From: Candidatus Sumerlaea chitinivorans
GTDB taxonomy: Bacteria; Sumerlaeota; Sumerlaeia; Sumerlaeales; Sumerlaeaceae
Direction of reading: 5' to 3'
Assembly (NCBI GenBank): GCA_003290465.1
Contig: CP030759.1
Span: 1,331,144-1,395,143, forward strand
Length of the DNA stretch: 64,000 bases
In this document: positions 57,038 to 64,000 of the stretch, one piece after another
Position numbering within the stretch: the stretch's first letter is position 1
Layout of the letters: every line of letters starts with the position of its first letter
Program-made: the position numbers and the translations under genes
The notes under the pieces: generated by a model
Database searches by the model: none
The model's input: only the letters and a program-made list of their open reading frames with translations
Told to the model about the DNA's origin: nothing

Positions 57038-57478
57038 AATTTTTTCCGAAATCTCTCCAAACCGAGTTGTAGCACCGAGTGGTAAGTGGACGGGGAACGA
57101 GATGCAACGTCAATGACGGAATCCGCAATTTGGAGAAATCTTAGACAGCCAGCTTTCTGCAATCACGTTGCCCTCTGACCACAAAGAAGCACAAATGATG
57201 TTTTTGGGTCGAATAAGTAGCCTCTCCGGTGGTTTACGCAGGTTGAAAAACAGGCAGGGTAAGTATGCCTGTGTGAGAAGAAGAGCGTTGTCTCTCACCT
57301 TTCTGCCGGCGTGAAAGCTGCGCGTGAAGGGTTCATGAATCAAGGGCGCCAGTATGGGCGGCCCATGCGAGTATCCGGGTTTTAGTGGAACAGAGTTCCG
57401 CAAGCCGGAGGAGAGAACTGCGCTCTTCTCCGGCTTGTTTGCATTTGAAGCATTTTAGCGAAAAGGAGGAACAGGCTT
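57038..57478 (+). promoter_or_regulatory. Structured leader of infC-rpmI-rplT
   Basis: About 440 bases without a gene between the divergent pheT and infC. Hairpins occur one after the other: ACAGGCA/TGCCTGT (57250-57256, 57266-57272), GTGAGA/TCTCAC (57273-57278, 57293-57298) and the terminator-like stem at 57401-57437. An 8-base long-range match CAGCTTTC (57150-57157) / GAAAGCTG (57313-57320) could pair too. In Bacillus and E. coli this operon is feedback-controlled by L20, so a similar role is plausible; no L20 site was identified. Confidence 0.5.
57401..57446 (+). terminator. Terminator-like hairpin (possible attenuator) before infC
   Basis: A 15-bp stem with one G-T pair (57401-57415 with 57423-57437, 7-nt loop) followed by TTTGCATTT. 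It lies 33 bases before the infC start, and no other plus-strand gene upstream needs terminating. This fits leader attenuation. Confidence 0.65.
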
Positions 57479-57988
57479 ATTCGGGAGAATACGCGAATCA
57501 ACGAACAGATCCGCGCCCGCGAGGTGCGTCTCATTAATCAGGACAACCAGCAGGTGGGCGTGGTACCGCTCCAAGAAGCGCTTCGTCTCGCTCGGGAGGC
57601 AGAGCTGGACCTTGTAGAAGTCGCGCCAGACGCGAAACCCCCGGTCTGTAAGATCGTGGATTATCGCAAGGTGCTCTACGAGCAGAAAAAGCGAGCACGT
57701 GAATCGCGGAAACGCCAAAAGGTCATCGAGGTCAAGGAAGTGAAAATGCGCCCCTCGATCGATCAGCACGACTATGAGACCAAAGTGAAACACATCCGCG
57801 AATTCCTGGAAGAGGGGCAAAAAGTAAAGGTCACCTTCTTCTACCGGGGTCGGGAGCGAGCGTTTCAGGATCGCGCAAAAGCCTTGTTGGATAAGCTGGC
57901 TGCAGATCTGCAGGACATCGGGATGTTGGAGAATGAAATCCGGACACAGGGAACACTGAACGGCGCAATCTTCACCAAGAAGCGGTAG
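57479..57988 (+). CDS. infC: Translation initiation factor IF-3, AUU start codon
   Basis: IF-3 checks start-codon choice and keeps ribosomal subunits apart. The 169-residue protein is read from ATT at 57479, which follows AAAAGGAGGA with 8 bases between. From there the text RENTRINEQIRAREVRLI is the conserved IF-3 N-terminus; starting at the GTG 57524 would cut it off. AUU is the classic infC start that lets IF-3 repress its own translation. Seen further: N domain NQQVGVVPLQEALRLAREAELDLVEV, KPPVCKIVDYRK, and C domain RPSIDQHDYETKVKHIREFL. rpmI and rplT follow. Confidence 0.95.
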   Translation: MRENTRINEQIRAREVRLINQDNQQVGVVPLQEALRLAREAELDLVEVAPDAKPPVCKIVDYRKVLYEQKKRARESRKRQKVIEVKEVKMRPSIDQHDYETKVKHIREFLEEGQKVKVTFFYRGRERAFQDRAKALLDKLAADLQDIGMLENEIRTQGTLNGAIFTKKR

Positions 57989-58077
57989 CTGGCGCTGGGG
58001 TTGGCCGAACGAGTTGAAATATAGAATCGCGCGGGGAGTTCATGCGCCTGCGCGCCAGTAAGGAGTAGAGAAAACCC

Positions 58078-58275
58078 ATGCCAAAGCTGAAAACAAAGCA
58101 GAGTGCGGCAAAACGTTTTAAAGTCACGGCGACAGGCAAGATCAAACGCAAGAAGGCTTACCTGAGCCACATTCTGACGTCAAAGACGCGTAAGCGGAAA
58201 CGGAAACTGCGCCACGCGACGTTCGTCTCGGCGGCGGATAAGCGTAACGTCAAGAAGCTTATCCCCTACAAGTGA
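58078..58275 (+). CDS. rpmI: 50S ribosomal protein L35
   Basis: A 65-residue basic protein starting [21 protein letters not shown], with the KRKKAYLSH and [10 protein letters not shown] blocks of L35. AAGGAG precedes the ATG. Second gene of the infC-rpmI-rplT operon. Confidence 0.97.
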   Translation: MPKLKTKQSAAKRFKVTATGKIKRKKAYLSHILTSKTRKRKRKLRHATFVSAADKRNVKKLIPYK

Positions 58276-58341
58276 TCTCGCGTAGACGAGCGTAGCAACA
58301 ATTCGACCCAGATTGGACCGGAGTAGAGAGGAGTTAGAACC

Positions 58342-58713
58342 ATGCCAAGAGCAACCAACAATCCAGCGTCCCGACGACGCCGGAAAAAGATTCTGAAACG
58401 GGCGGAAGGCTACTACAGTGGCCGGCGTAAGCTTTTTCAGAATGCTAAGGAAACCGTTAAGCGCGCACTACGGTACGCTTATCGCGATCGCCGGCAGCGC
58501 AAGCGCGACTTCCGCAAACTCTGGATCGCCCGCATCAATGCCGCAGTTCGTGCAGAGGAACTGCCGTACAGCCGCTTCATGGAAGGGCTCCGGGCGGCAG
58601 GCGTTGAGGTGAATCGAAAGATGCTTGCCGACCTGGCAGTGAAAGATCCTGCTGCGTTCTCGGAATACGTGAAGGTAGCCCGCGAGGCGCTCGCTGCAAA
58701 GGCATCCGCCTAA
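58342..58713 (+). CDS. rplT: 50S ribosomal protein L20
   Basis: A 123-residue L20, needed early in 50S assembly. Seen: [31 protein letters not shown], then [23 protein letters not shown] and the globular C-terminus. GAGGAG precedes the ATG. In other bacteria L20 represses this operon by binding its leader. A strong terminator follows. Confidence 0.98.
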   Translation: MPRATNNPASRRRRKKILKRAEGYYSGRRKLFQNAKETVKRALRYAYRDRRQRKRDFRKLWIARINAAVRAEELPYSRFMEGLRAAGVEVNRKMLADLAVKDPAAFSEYVKVAREALAAKASA

Positions 58714-58754
58714 CCGAAGATTGGCGCAACGACAGCCTACGGAGATTTCCGAAA

Positions 58755-58811
58755 ATTCGGCCGCTGGAGCATCCGCAACGGACGCATCCAGCGGCCGAAT
58801 CGTTTTCTCTT
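58755..58811. terminator. Bidirectional terminator between rplT and leuS
   Basis: A 14-bp perfect stem (58755-58768 with 58787-58800, ATTCGGCCGCTGGA and its complement) with an 18-base loop is followed by CGTTTTCTCTT on the plus strand. On the minus strand a TTTTCGGAAA run is present. The two genes converge here. Confidence 0.9.
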
Positions 58812-58859
58812 CCTTACCCCAGCCAACGCAGTCCCCAGAGGGAGTGAGGCTGCTTACTC

Positions 58860-61526
58860 CTACCCAACCACGTTCACCAGCTTGCCCGGCACATAGATGA
58901 CCTTTTTCGGTTCGCGACCAGCAAGCGACGAGCGAATCTTCTCATCCGCAAGCGCTGCTTTTCGCACATCTTCTTCCGTCGCTGAAGCTGAGATCGTCAA
59001 ACGCGAGCGAATCTTTCCATTGTGCTGGAGAACAATTTCGACTTCGTCCCGCACTAGAGCAGCCGGATCGTAAGTGGGGAACGGCTCGCTATCCAGATCC
59101 GAACCAAACCCAGCGCGCTCCCACAGCTCGCTGGTAATATGGGGGGCAAATGGGAAAAGGAGCAAAATTAGCATGCGCAGACCGAAGCCGAGTAAGGCAC
59201 GGCTGACCTCGGGGTTGCTTGCGGCGGCTTGCAGTGCGTTCTGCAACTCCATCGCTGCGGCGATGGCTGTATTGAAGTGGTGCCGCTCTTCGATCTCAGT
59301 CTGAACCCGCTGGATCGCCCAGTGAATGGCGTAATTCAGTTCGCGCTCGGCCCGGGTCGTCGGACTGCATTTTCCATTGAGCCTGTTCGCCTCAGCACAG
59401 GCATCAAGGTTCGATAAGACGAGGCGCCACACCCTGTTCAGGAATCGGTAACAACCTTCGACGCCGCGGTCGCTCCACTCGAGTTCTTTTTCGGCAGGAG
59501 CGGCAAAGAGGATAAAGAGGCGGGCTGTATCAGCACCAAACTTATCTACGATTTCGAGCGGATCCACACCGTTGCCGAGCGATTTCGACATCTTCGCATA
59601 CTTCGGGCGGCCATGCTCGTCCACGGCAAGCTTGCCCGTCTGCTTGTCGATGTAGGTATTCGTCACCATCCCCTGAGTTAGTAAGCGCGTGAAAGGTTCG
59701 CTCACCCGCACAAGACCAAGATCCCGCAAGGCTTTGACGAAGAACCGTGAGTACAGGAGGTGAAGAATTGCGTGCTCAATGCCACCGATGTATTGGTCCA
59801 CGGGCATCCATTTTGAGGCCTGCTCAATGTCAAATGGGGCTGAAGAATTTTGGGGATCGCAATACCGCAAGAAGTACCACGATGAGTCGACAAAGGTGTC
59901 CATCGTATCGGTTTCTCGGCGGGCAGGACCACTGCACTTCGGGCACGAAGTATTCACAAACTCCGGCACTGAGGCCAGCGGGTTGCCGACACCCGTGAAC
60001 TTTGCATTCTCGGGCAGCACCACCGGCAATTGGTCTTCCGGCACTGGGACGATCCCACATCGATCGCAGTAAACAATGGGGATAGGCGTGCCCCAGAATC
60101 GCTGCCGCGAGATCAGCCAGTCGCGCAACTTGTACTGGACGCAACGCTTGCCGTAGCCACGCTCTTCGAGAAACTCGACAATCTTCGCTTTTGCTATCTC
60201 ACTGTCGAGGCCATCAAACTGTGCGCTGTGCACCATGATCCCCGGCTCGACATACGCTGCTTGGAGTTGCGAACCATCGAGAGCCGAGGGATCGCCCGCG
60301 CGATCCGGCGGCGCGATGACCATTTTGATCGGCACGCCGTATTTGCGGGCAAACTCAAAGTCTCGTTGGTCATGAGCCGGCACTGCCATGATGGTACCCG
60401 TGCCGTACTCCATGAGCACAAAATTCGCGATGAAGATTGGTACGACATCGCCATTAAGCTGATTAACGGCGTAGCGCCCAAGGAAAATGCCCTCCTTTTC
60501 GCGGTCCGCGGCAGTACGCAGGAAACGATCTTCCACCACGGTCCGATCGACGAACTCGCGGACTCTTGCCCCGATATTAGCTAATTCGGGATCACGCTTC
60601 TCAGCAGGCAGCGCCTCCAGCTCGGCGACAAGTTCAGCAACTCGCGGATGTTCCGGAGCAAACACCATGAAAGTGACCCCGAACAGCGTGTCTGGGCGAG
60701 TCGTAAAGATCTCGATGTCGGGAAGTGCCGCAAGCTGATCGGGCGAGAGCGGACACTTGTCGCCAGCACGTAGAGGGGTATCCGCGGGCAAGAGCTTGAA
60801 CTTCACCAAAGCGCCTTCGCTGCGTCCAATCCAGTTGCGCTGCATGATTTTTACGCTCTCAGGCCAATCTTCGAGCGCATCGAGATCGGCGAGCAATTGT
60901 TCGGCATAGTCCGTAATGCGAAGCCACCATTGCTCAAGGTTACGAACCGTGACCGGATTGTGGCAACGCCAACAGCACCCCTGTTCCACCTGCTCGTTGG
61001 CGAGCACTGTCTGACAAGTCTCGCACCAGTTGATGGCTGCGGCTTTGCGGTAGGCTAGGCCCCGCTCAAAAAATTTCAGGAAGAACCACTGATTCCAACG
61101 ATAATACTCGGGCCGGCATGTGATCACTTCGCGATCCCAATCCAAGCTGTAGCCCATGAGGCGGAATTGATCCTTCATGTCGGCAATGCATCGCTCGGTC
61201 CAGACAGCAGGATGGATCTGATGTTTGATGGCCGCATTTTCAGCCGGCAGGCCGAATGCGTCAAATCCCATGGGATGCAAGACTTTCTTCCCACGCATGC
61301 GCAGGAAACGCGCTAAAGCGTCACCGATGGTGTAGACGCGGCAGTGCCCCATGTGCAGCCGGCCGGACGGATAGGGAAACATTTCCAGAACGTAGTACTT
61401 GTCTGCCCCCGGCTGCTCAGGTGTGCGGAAAGGTTTTCGTTCTTCCCAGACCTTCTGCCAACGCGCCTCGACTTCTTTGTGAGGATACACGCCTTCGTTC
61501 GTCACAACGTCTTGCTTTTCGGACAT
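58860..61526 (-). CDS. leuS: Leucine-tRNA ligase
   Basis: An 888-residue class I LeuRS. The start is the ATG 61526, with GAGAGGG before it; an in-frame ATG at 61559 lacks a ribosome-binding site. Seen: [12 protein letters not shown] (HIGH at 58-61), CP1 editing domain with the TTRPDTLFG region, [12 protein letters not shown] zinc part, [10 protein letters not shown] (KMSKS) and the anticodon domain. Editing residues look complete. Convergent with rplT. Confidence 0.98.
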   Translation of the reverse strand: MSEKQDVVTNEGVYPHKEVEARWQKVWEERKPFRTPEQPGADKYYVLEMFPYPSGRLHMGHCRVYTIGDALARFLRMRGKKVLHPMGFDAFGLPAENAAIKHQIHPAVWTERCIADMKDQFRLMGYSLDWDREVITCRPEYYRWNQWFFLKFFERGLAYRKAAAINWCETCQTVLANEQVEQGCCWRCHNPVTVRNLEQWWLRITDYAEQLLADLDALEDWPESVKIMQRNWIGRSEGALVKFKLLPADTPLRAGDKCPLSPDQLAALPDIEIFTTRPDTLFGVTFMVFAPEHPRVAELVAELEALPAEKRDPELANIGARVREFVDRTVVEDRFLRTAADREKEGIFLGRYAVNQLNGDVVPIFIANFVLMEYGTGTIMAVPAHDQRDFEFARKYGVPIKMVIAPPDRAGDPSALDGSQLQAAYVEPGIMVHSAQFDGLDSEIAKAKIVEFLEERGYGKRCVQYKLRDWLISRQRFWGTPIPIVYCDRCGIVPVPEDQLPVVLPENAKFTGVGNPLASVPEFVNTSCPKCSGPARRETDTMDTFVDSSWYFLRYCDPQNSSAPFDIEQASKWMPVDQYIGGIEHAILHLLYSRFFVKALRDLGLVRVSEPFTRLLTQGMVTNTYIDKQTGKLAVDEHGRPKYAKMSKSLGNGVDPLEIVDKFGADTARLFILFAAPAEKELEWSDRGVEGCYRFLNRVWRLVLSNLDACAEANRLNGKCSPTTRAERELNYAIHWAIQRVQTEIEERHHFNTAIAAAMELQNALQAAASNPEVSRALLGFGLRMLILLLFPFAPHITSELWERAGFGSDLDSEPFPTYDPAALVRDEVEIVLQHNGKIRSRLTISASATEEDVRKAALADEKIRSSLAGREPKKVIYVPGKLVNVVG

Positions 61527-61722
61527 GAAAGACCCTCTCGCAATCAGCGGTTTTTGCATTAGTTTTTCTGGCTTTACTTACTGCGCAAGTAGAATATCGG
61601 AAACAACGATAAGAATTTGGGTTCACACAAACGAAAGTTTGCGGGCGTCGCTTTTTTGTGGCACTCCCTTGGATGAGATCCATAATCGCCAATTGTAAGA
61701 GCTCAGTGAGGAGAAAACACTT

Positions 61723-62109
61723 ATGGTCGGTCCGGAAGATTTGGGTGATGTGATTATCAATGACAATGTGATCGCCCTTTACGCGAGCATTGCACTAACA
61801 GAAGTGGAGGGCGTGGTCACCCTGAGCGGAAAAAGCAGCTTTAGCGATTACGTTGGGGCGAAAAGCAAAGACGCTGAAAAAGGAATCACGGTGACCATCG
61901 ACAAAGCCACGAACATGTGCACGGTCAACGTGGAAGTGTACCTGTACTACGGGTACAACGTGTACGATGTGGCCCGTAAAATACAGCGCCACGTCAAGAA
62001 TGCGATTGAGTCGTTTACGGGAATCACTGTCGAGCGAGTGAACGTCACCATCAAGGATGTGATTGTGGCCGAACAAGTCCCACCCACCGGCAAAGCCAAA
62101 AATAACTGA
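61723..62109 (+). CDS. Asp23/Gls24 family protein
   Basis: A 128-residue Asp23/Gls24 (DUF322) protein: DVIINDNVIALYASIALTEVEGVVTLSG, ITVTIDKATNMCTVNVEVYLYYGYNV and IQRHVKNAIESFTGITVERVNVTI. The family links to envelope stress and alkaline shock in Gram-positives. It is followed 12 bases later by its membrane-anchor partner. Confidence 0.9.
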   Translation: MVGPEDLGDVIINDNVIALYASIALTEVEGVVTLSGKSSFSDYVGAKSKDAEKGITVTIDKATNMCTVNVEVYLYYGYNVYDVARKIQRHVKNAIESFTGITVERVNVTIKDVIVAEQVPPTGKAKNN

Positions 62110-62121
62110 GGCGAACGAGCC

Positions 62122-63030
62122 ATGAAATTCATTCGCAACTTACTATTCACAATTTTGATGCTCACGCTTCTGGTAGCGAGCGTCGTGGAAATGCTTGTGC
62201 TTTTCCCGATCGACAGCGTGTTCGTAGCACCGCTGCGGGGGCTTGGCGAATGGGTTGTGCGCCACACAGTGCCCACCCCAGCCATGAAATTCTGGTTTTG
62301 GTTCGGCCTGTTCTGGTGCACCCTCGGCCTAAGTTGCTTGTCGTGGGCACTGCGGCGTAAAACCGCAGGTGTCGAAGTAAAAATGGAAGCCGGCAAGGTG
62401 GTGATTCTTGAGTCGGCGATCCGCAAGTATCTTCGCAACAGCCTCGCGAATTTCCCAGCAGTAACTCTTCAGAAGATTGACATTTACCGGCAACGAAACG
62501 GTTTGCACGTCGATCTCTACGCACAGGTGCGGGCACAGGCAAATCTGCCAGAGTTGGAGAATCAGCTGATTGAAGAAGTGAAGAGAGCTCTTCGGGAGAA
62601 TTTGGGAATCGAGGAACTTGCTTCTGTGCGCTTCTTCGTCCGAGATTTCCACGTCGGCATCGAGCCTCCGCTTGTTGCACCACGTACCCCAGCAGAAACG
62701 GAGACAAGTCTGGCTTCCACGCCGTCTCCGCCTCAAGAGCCAGAACGAGAAATGCCATACGAAATTGCAGCGGCATGGAGCCGCGAAGAACCGGAAGCGC
62801 AACCGGTCGAGACCTCTGCTGCTGAGGAACCGGCCTCGGAAAAAGGGGAAGAGATCGCGACGACCGTCTCGAACCAAAGTCGCAGCGGATTCTTCGGCTT
62901 CTGGCGAAAGAAGAAAGAACAAGCGGACGCTGCTGGAGAGACCTCGACAGCAGAAGCTACGCCGGCGGAGTCCCCCCAGGAAGAGAAAGACAAGCAACCG
63001 ACCCCATCCGACGAGACTAAAAGCTCCTGA
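62122..63030 (+). CDS. AmaP-like alkaline-shock membrane anchor protein
   Basis: A 302-residue protein with two N-terminal transmembrane helices (about 5-25 and 55-78), a short Asp23-like beta-alpha part (VVILESAIRKYLRNSLANF; LHVDLYAQVRAQANLPEL), then a long E/A/S/P-rich disordered tail from about residue 195. This is the AmaP layout, which anchors Asp23 to the membrane. Here the tail is unusually long. Confidence 0.85.
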   Translation: MKFIRNLLFTILMLTLLVASVVEMLVLFPIDSVFVAPLRGLGEWVVRHTVPTPAMKFWFWFGLFWCTLGLSCLSWALRRKTAGVEVKMEAGKVVILESAIRKYLRNSLANFPAVTLQKIDIYRQRNGLHVDLYAQVRAQANLPELENQLIEEVKRALRENLGIEELASVRFFVRDFHVGIEPPLVAPRTPAETETSLASTPSPPQEPEREMPYEIAAAWSREEPEAQPVETSAAEEPASEKGEEIATTVSNQSRSGFFGFWRKKKEQADAAGETSTAEATPAESPQEEKDKQPTPSDETKSS

Positions 63031-63137
63031 GCGATGTTTGCTATGGGGCTTTCGGTAGAGATCGCACAGTCTCATTAGCGTTCGCTAAGTTACGGTATAG
63101 ATAAACAACAGACCAAACCTACTGAAGGAACGGCACA

Positions 63138-63653
63138 GTGAAGTATAGCAAGGAGAGTCACGTGGAAGGCGTTTTGAGCTGGGAGGAAGCTCGCGACCGT
63201 ATAGCCGAACTGCAGGCGCAAGACAAAAAAGTTGTGTTTACCAACGGGGTGTTTGATCTCATCCATCCCGGACACATCTGCTACCTGCGTGAAGCTCGGG
63301 CATTGGGGGACGCCCTCATTGTTGCACTCAATAGTGATGAATCTGTGCAAAGAATTAAAGGGTCCCTTCGCCCCATCCTGCCACTTGTTGAGCGAGCCCG
63401 CCTGATTGGCGCCCTCGAGATGGTGGACATGGTGACTGCCTTCGACGAGGACACGCCGCTGGAGGTCATTCGCGCACTGCAGCCCGACATACTGGTCAAG
63501 GGGGGTGATTATAGCCCTGATCAGGTGGTAGGAAAAGACTTCGTTGAGTCTTACGGTGGGAAGTGTTTAACGCTTTCGCTTGTGGAAGGCGTCAGCACCA
63601 CCACGATCATTCAGCGCATCTTGCGGTCGGCTCAAATCGCGAAGTCGAAATAA
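63138..63653 (+). CDS. D-glycero-beta-D-manno-heptose 1-phosphate adenylyltransferase (RfaE2/HldC type)
   Basis: A 171-residue nucleotidyltransferase that makes ADP-heptose for lipopolysaccharide. Seen: VVFTNGVFDLIHPGHICYLREAR (HxGH motif), NSDESVQRIKG, ILPLVERARLIGAL and ILVKGGDYSPDQVVG. It is the stand-alone domain rather than the bifunctional HldE. GTG start at 63138 with AAGGAA upstream. Confidence 0.92.
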   Translation: MKYSKESHVEGVLSWEEARDRIAELQAQDKKVVFTNGVFDLIHPGHICYLREARALGDALIVALNSDESVQRIKGSLRPILPLVERARLIGALEMVDMVTAFDEDTPLEVIRALQPDILVKGGDYSPDQVVGKDFVESYGGKCLTLSLVEGVSTTTIIQRILRSAQIAKSK

Positions 63654-63674
63654 CAACACGAAAGAGGTGATTCC

Positions 63675-63923
63675 ATGGAACAACTTCAAATCGCTGTGGG
63701 TGACAAAGTGGAGCACGCCACATTTGGAAAAGGAACGGTCACTGCAGTATGGGGCGAAGGGGAACAGACCAAGGTCACTGTCAAATTTGCCAAAGAAGTG
63801 GGCGAGAAAAAACTTTTAGTGCGCATGGCTAACTTAAAAATTTTGAGTGATCGCACACAACTCCTCCCTGACGAAGAAAACGACGACGCTCAAGCAGAGG
63901 AGCTGTCAAAGAGCGATGAGTAA
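63675..63923 (+). CDS. Small Tudor-like protein related to the UvrD/PcrA C-terminal domain
   Basis: An 82-residue protein. Residues 8-55 (VGDKVEHATFGKGTVTAVWGEG, VTVKFAKEVGEKKLLVRMANLKIL) match the Tudor-like domain at the end of UvrD/PcrA helicases. An acidic tail follows. GAAAGAGGTG precedes the ATG. It overlaps gatC by 8 bases. Confidence 0.85.
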   Translation: MEQLQIAVGDKVEHATFGKGTVTAVWGEGEQTKVTVKFAKEVGEKKLLVRMANLKILSDRTQLLPDEENDDAQAEELSKSDE

Positions 63924-64000
63924 ACTGGACATCGAAGCCGTCAAACATGTGGCGCTTCTCGCTCGGTTGGAGCTGAGTGAAGAAGAAATTGAGCATTTTG
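63916..64000 (+). CDS. gatC: GatC, aspartyl/glutamyl-tRNA amidotransferase subunit C (partial)
   Basis: The first 28 codons are in the window; the gene runs off the right edge. MSKLDIEAVKHVALLARLELSEEEI is the GatC N-terminus. The GatCAB enzyme makes Gln-tRNA or Asn-tRNA from misacylated forms. The ATG at 63916 lies inside the end of the previous gene, so the two are coupled. Confidence 0.9.
   Translation, partial: MSKLDIEAVKHVALLARLELSEEEIEHF

Overview
The window looks like ordinary chromosome from a Gram-negative-type (diderm) bacterium of moderately high G+C content. A heptose-phosphate adenylyltransferase, an LpxL-like acyltransferase, Lgt, a DacB-type carboxypeptidase and an HtrA protease all point to an outer membrane. 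The exact lineage cannot be fixed from this sequence. The pilin-like protein with the N-terminal form MKRGFTLIELLIVVAIIAI, the complete Bat operon and the scattered ribosomal genes would suit a deep-branching phylum such as Candidatus Sumerlaeota or a relative, but this is inference. No phage, insertion sequence, integrase or CRISPR array was seen.

Layout. Positions 1-8.1 kb, minus strand: yicC, a small membrane protein, a LarA-type racemase, a threonine-synthase-like enzyme fused to an acyl carrier protein (ACP), an AMP-forming acyl ligase and an LpxL-like acyltransferase form one tight operon. A secreted beta-rich protein and a GNAT acetyltransferase flank it. Positions 8.2-14.9 kb: tRNA-Ser, a MshEN-TM2 membrane protein, an SGNH hydrolase, a pilin-like protein, an ECF sigma/anti-sigma pair and tsf. 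Positions 15.1-16.8 kb, minus strand: rpmG, tRNA-Trp, secE, nusG, rplK, a classical translation/secretion cluster that stops after rplK. Positions 17-20.4 kb: a large secreted protein that may be a GH57-like glycosidase, then tRNA-Pro.

Positions 20.4-28 kb: RDD protein, dprA, a methyltransferase, an unknown exported protein, a VKOR-thioredoxin fusion, lgt, and htrA behind a near-perfect sigma-54 promoter. Positions 28.1-38.3 kb: a translationally coupled Bat (aerotolerance) operon (moxR, DUF58, TPR-parvulin, DUF4381-like, batA, batB, batC-like with a (CAG)16 polyglutamine tract, batD, batE), followed by a PhoB/PhoR-like pair. Positions 40.5-54.5 kb: a cation exchanger, LysM lipoprotein, dacB, an MFS-HEAT fusion, a phosphatase, a PH-like membrane protein, pheS, accD, dut, a Ycf46-type AAA ATPase and a DUF5009/HGSNAT-like acyltransferase.

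Positions 54.6-64 kb: pheT, then infC-rpmI-rplT with an AUU start codon on infC and a structured leader carrying a terminator-like hairpin, leuS, an Asp23/AmaP pair, rfaE2, a Tudor-like small protein and the start of gatC.

The most promising candidate for an undescribed system is the larA / threonine-synthase-ACP / ligase / acyltransferase operon. It has the parts needed to make an amino acid or hydroxy acid, hold it on a carrier and acylate it, but its product cannot be read from the sequence. The Bat operon with an embedded TPR-parvulin protein and the infC leader are the next most interesting.
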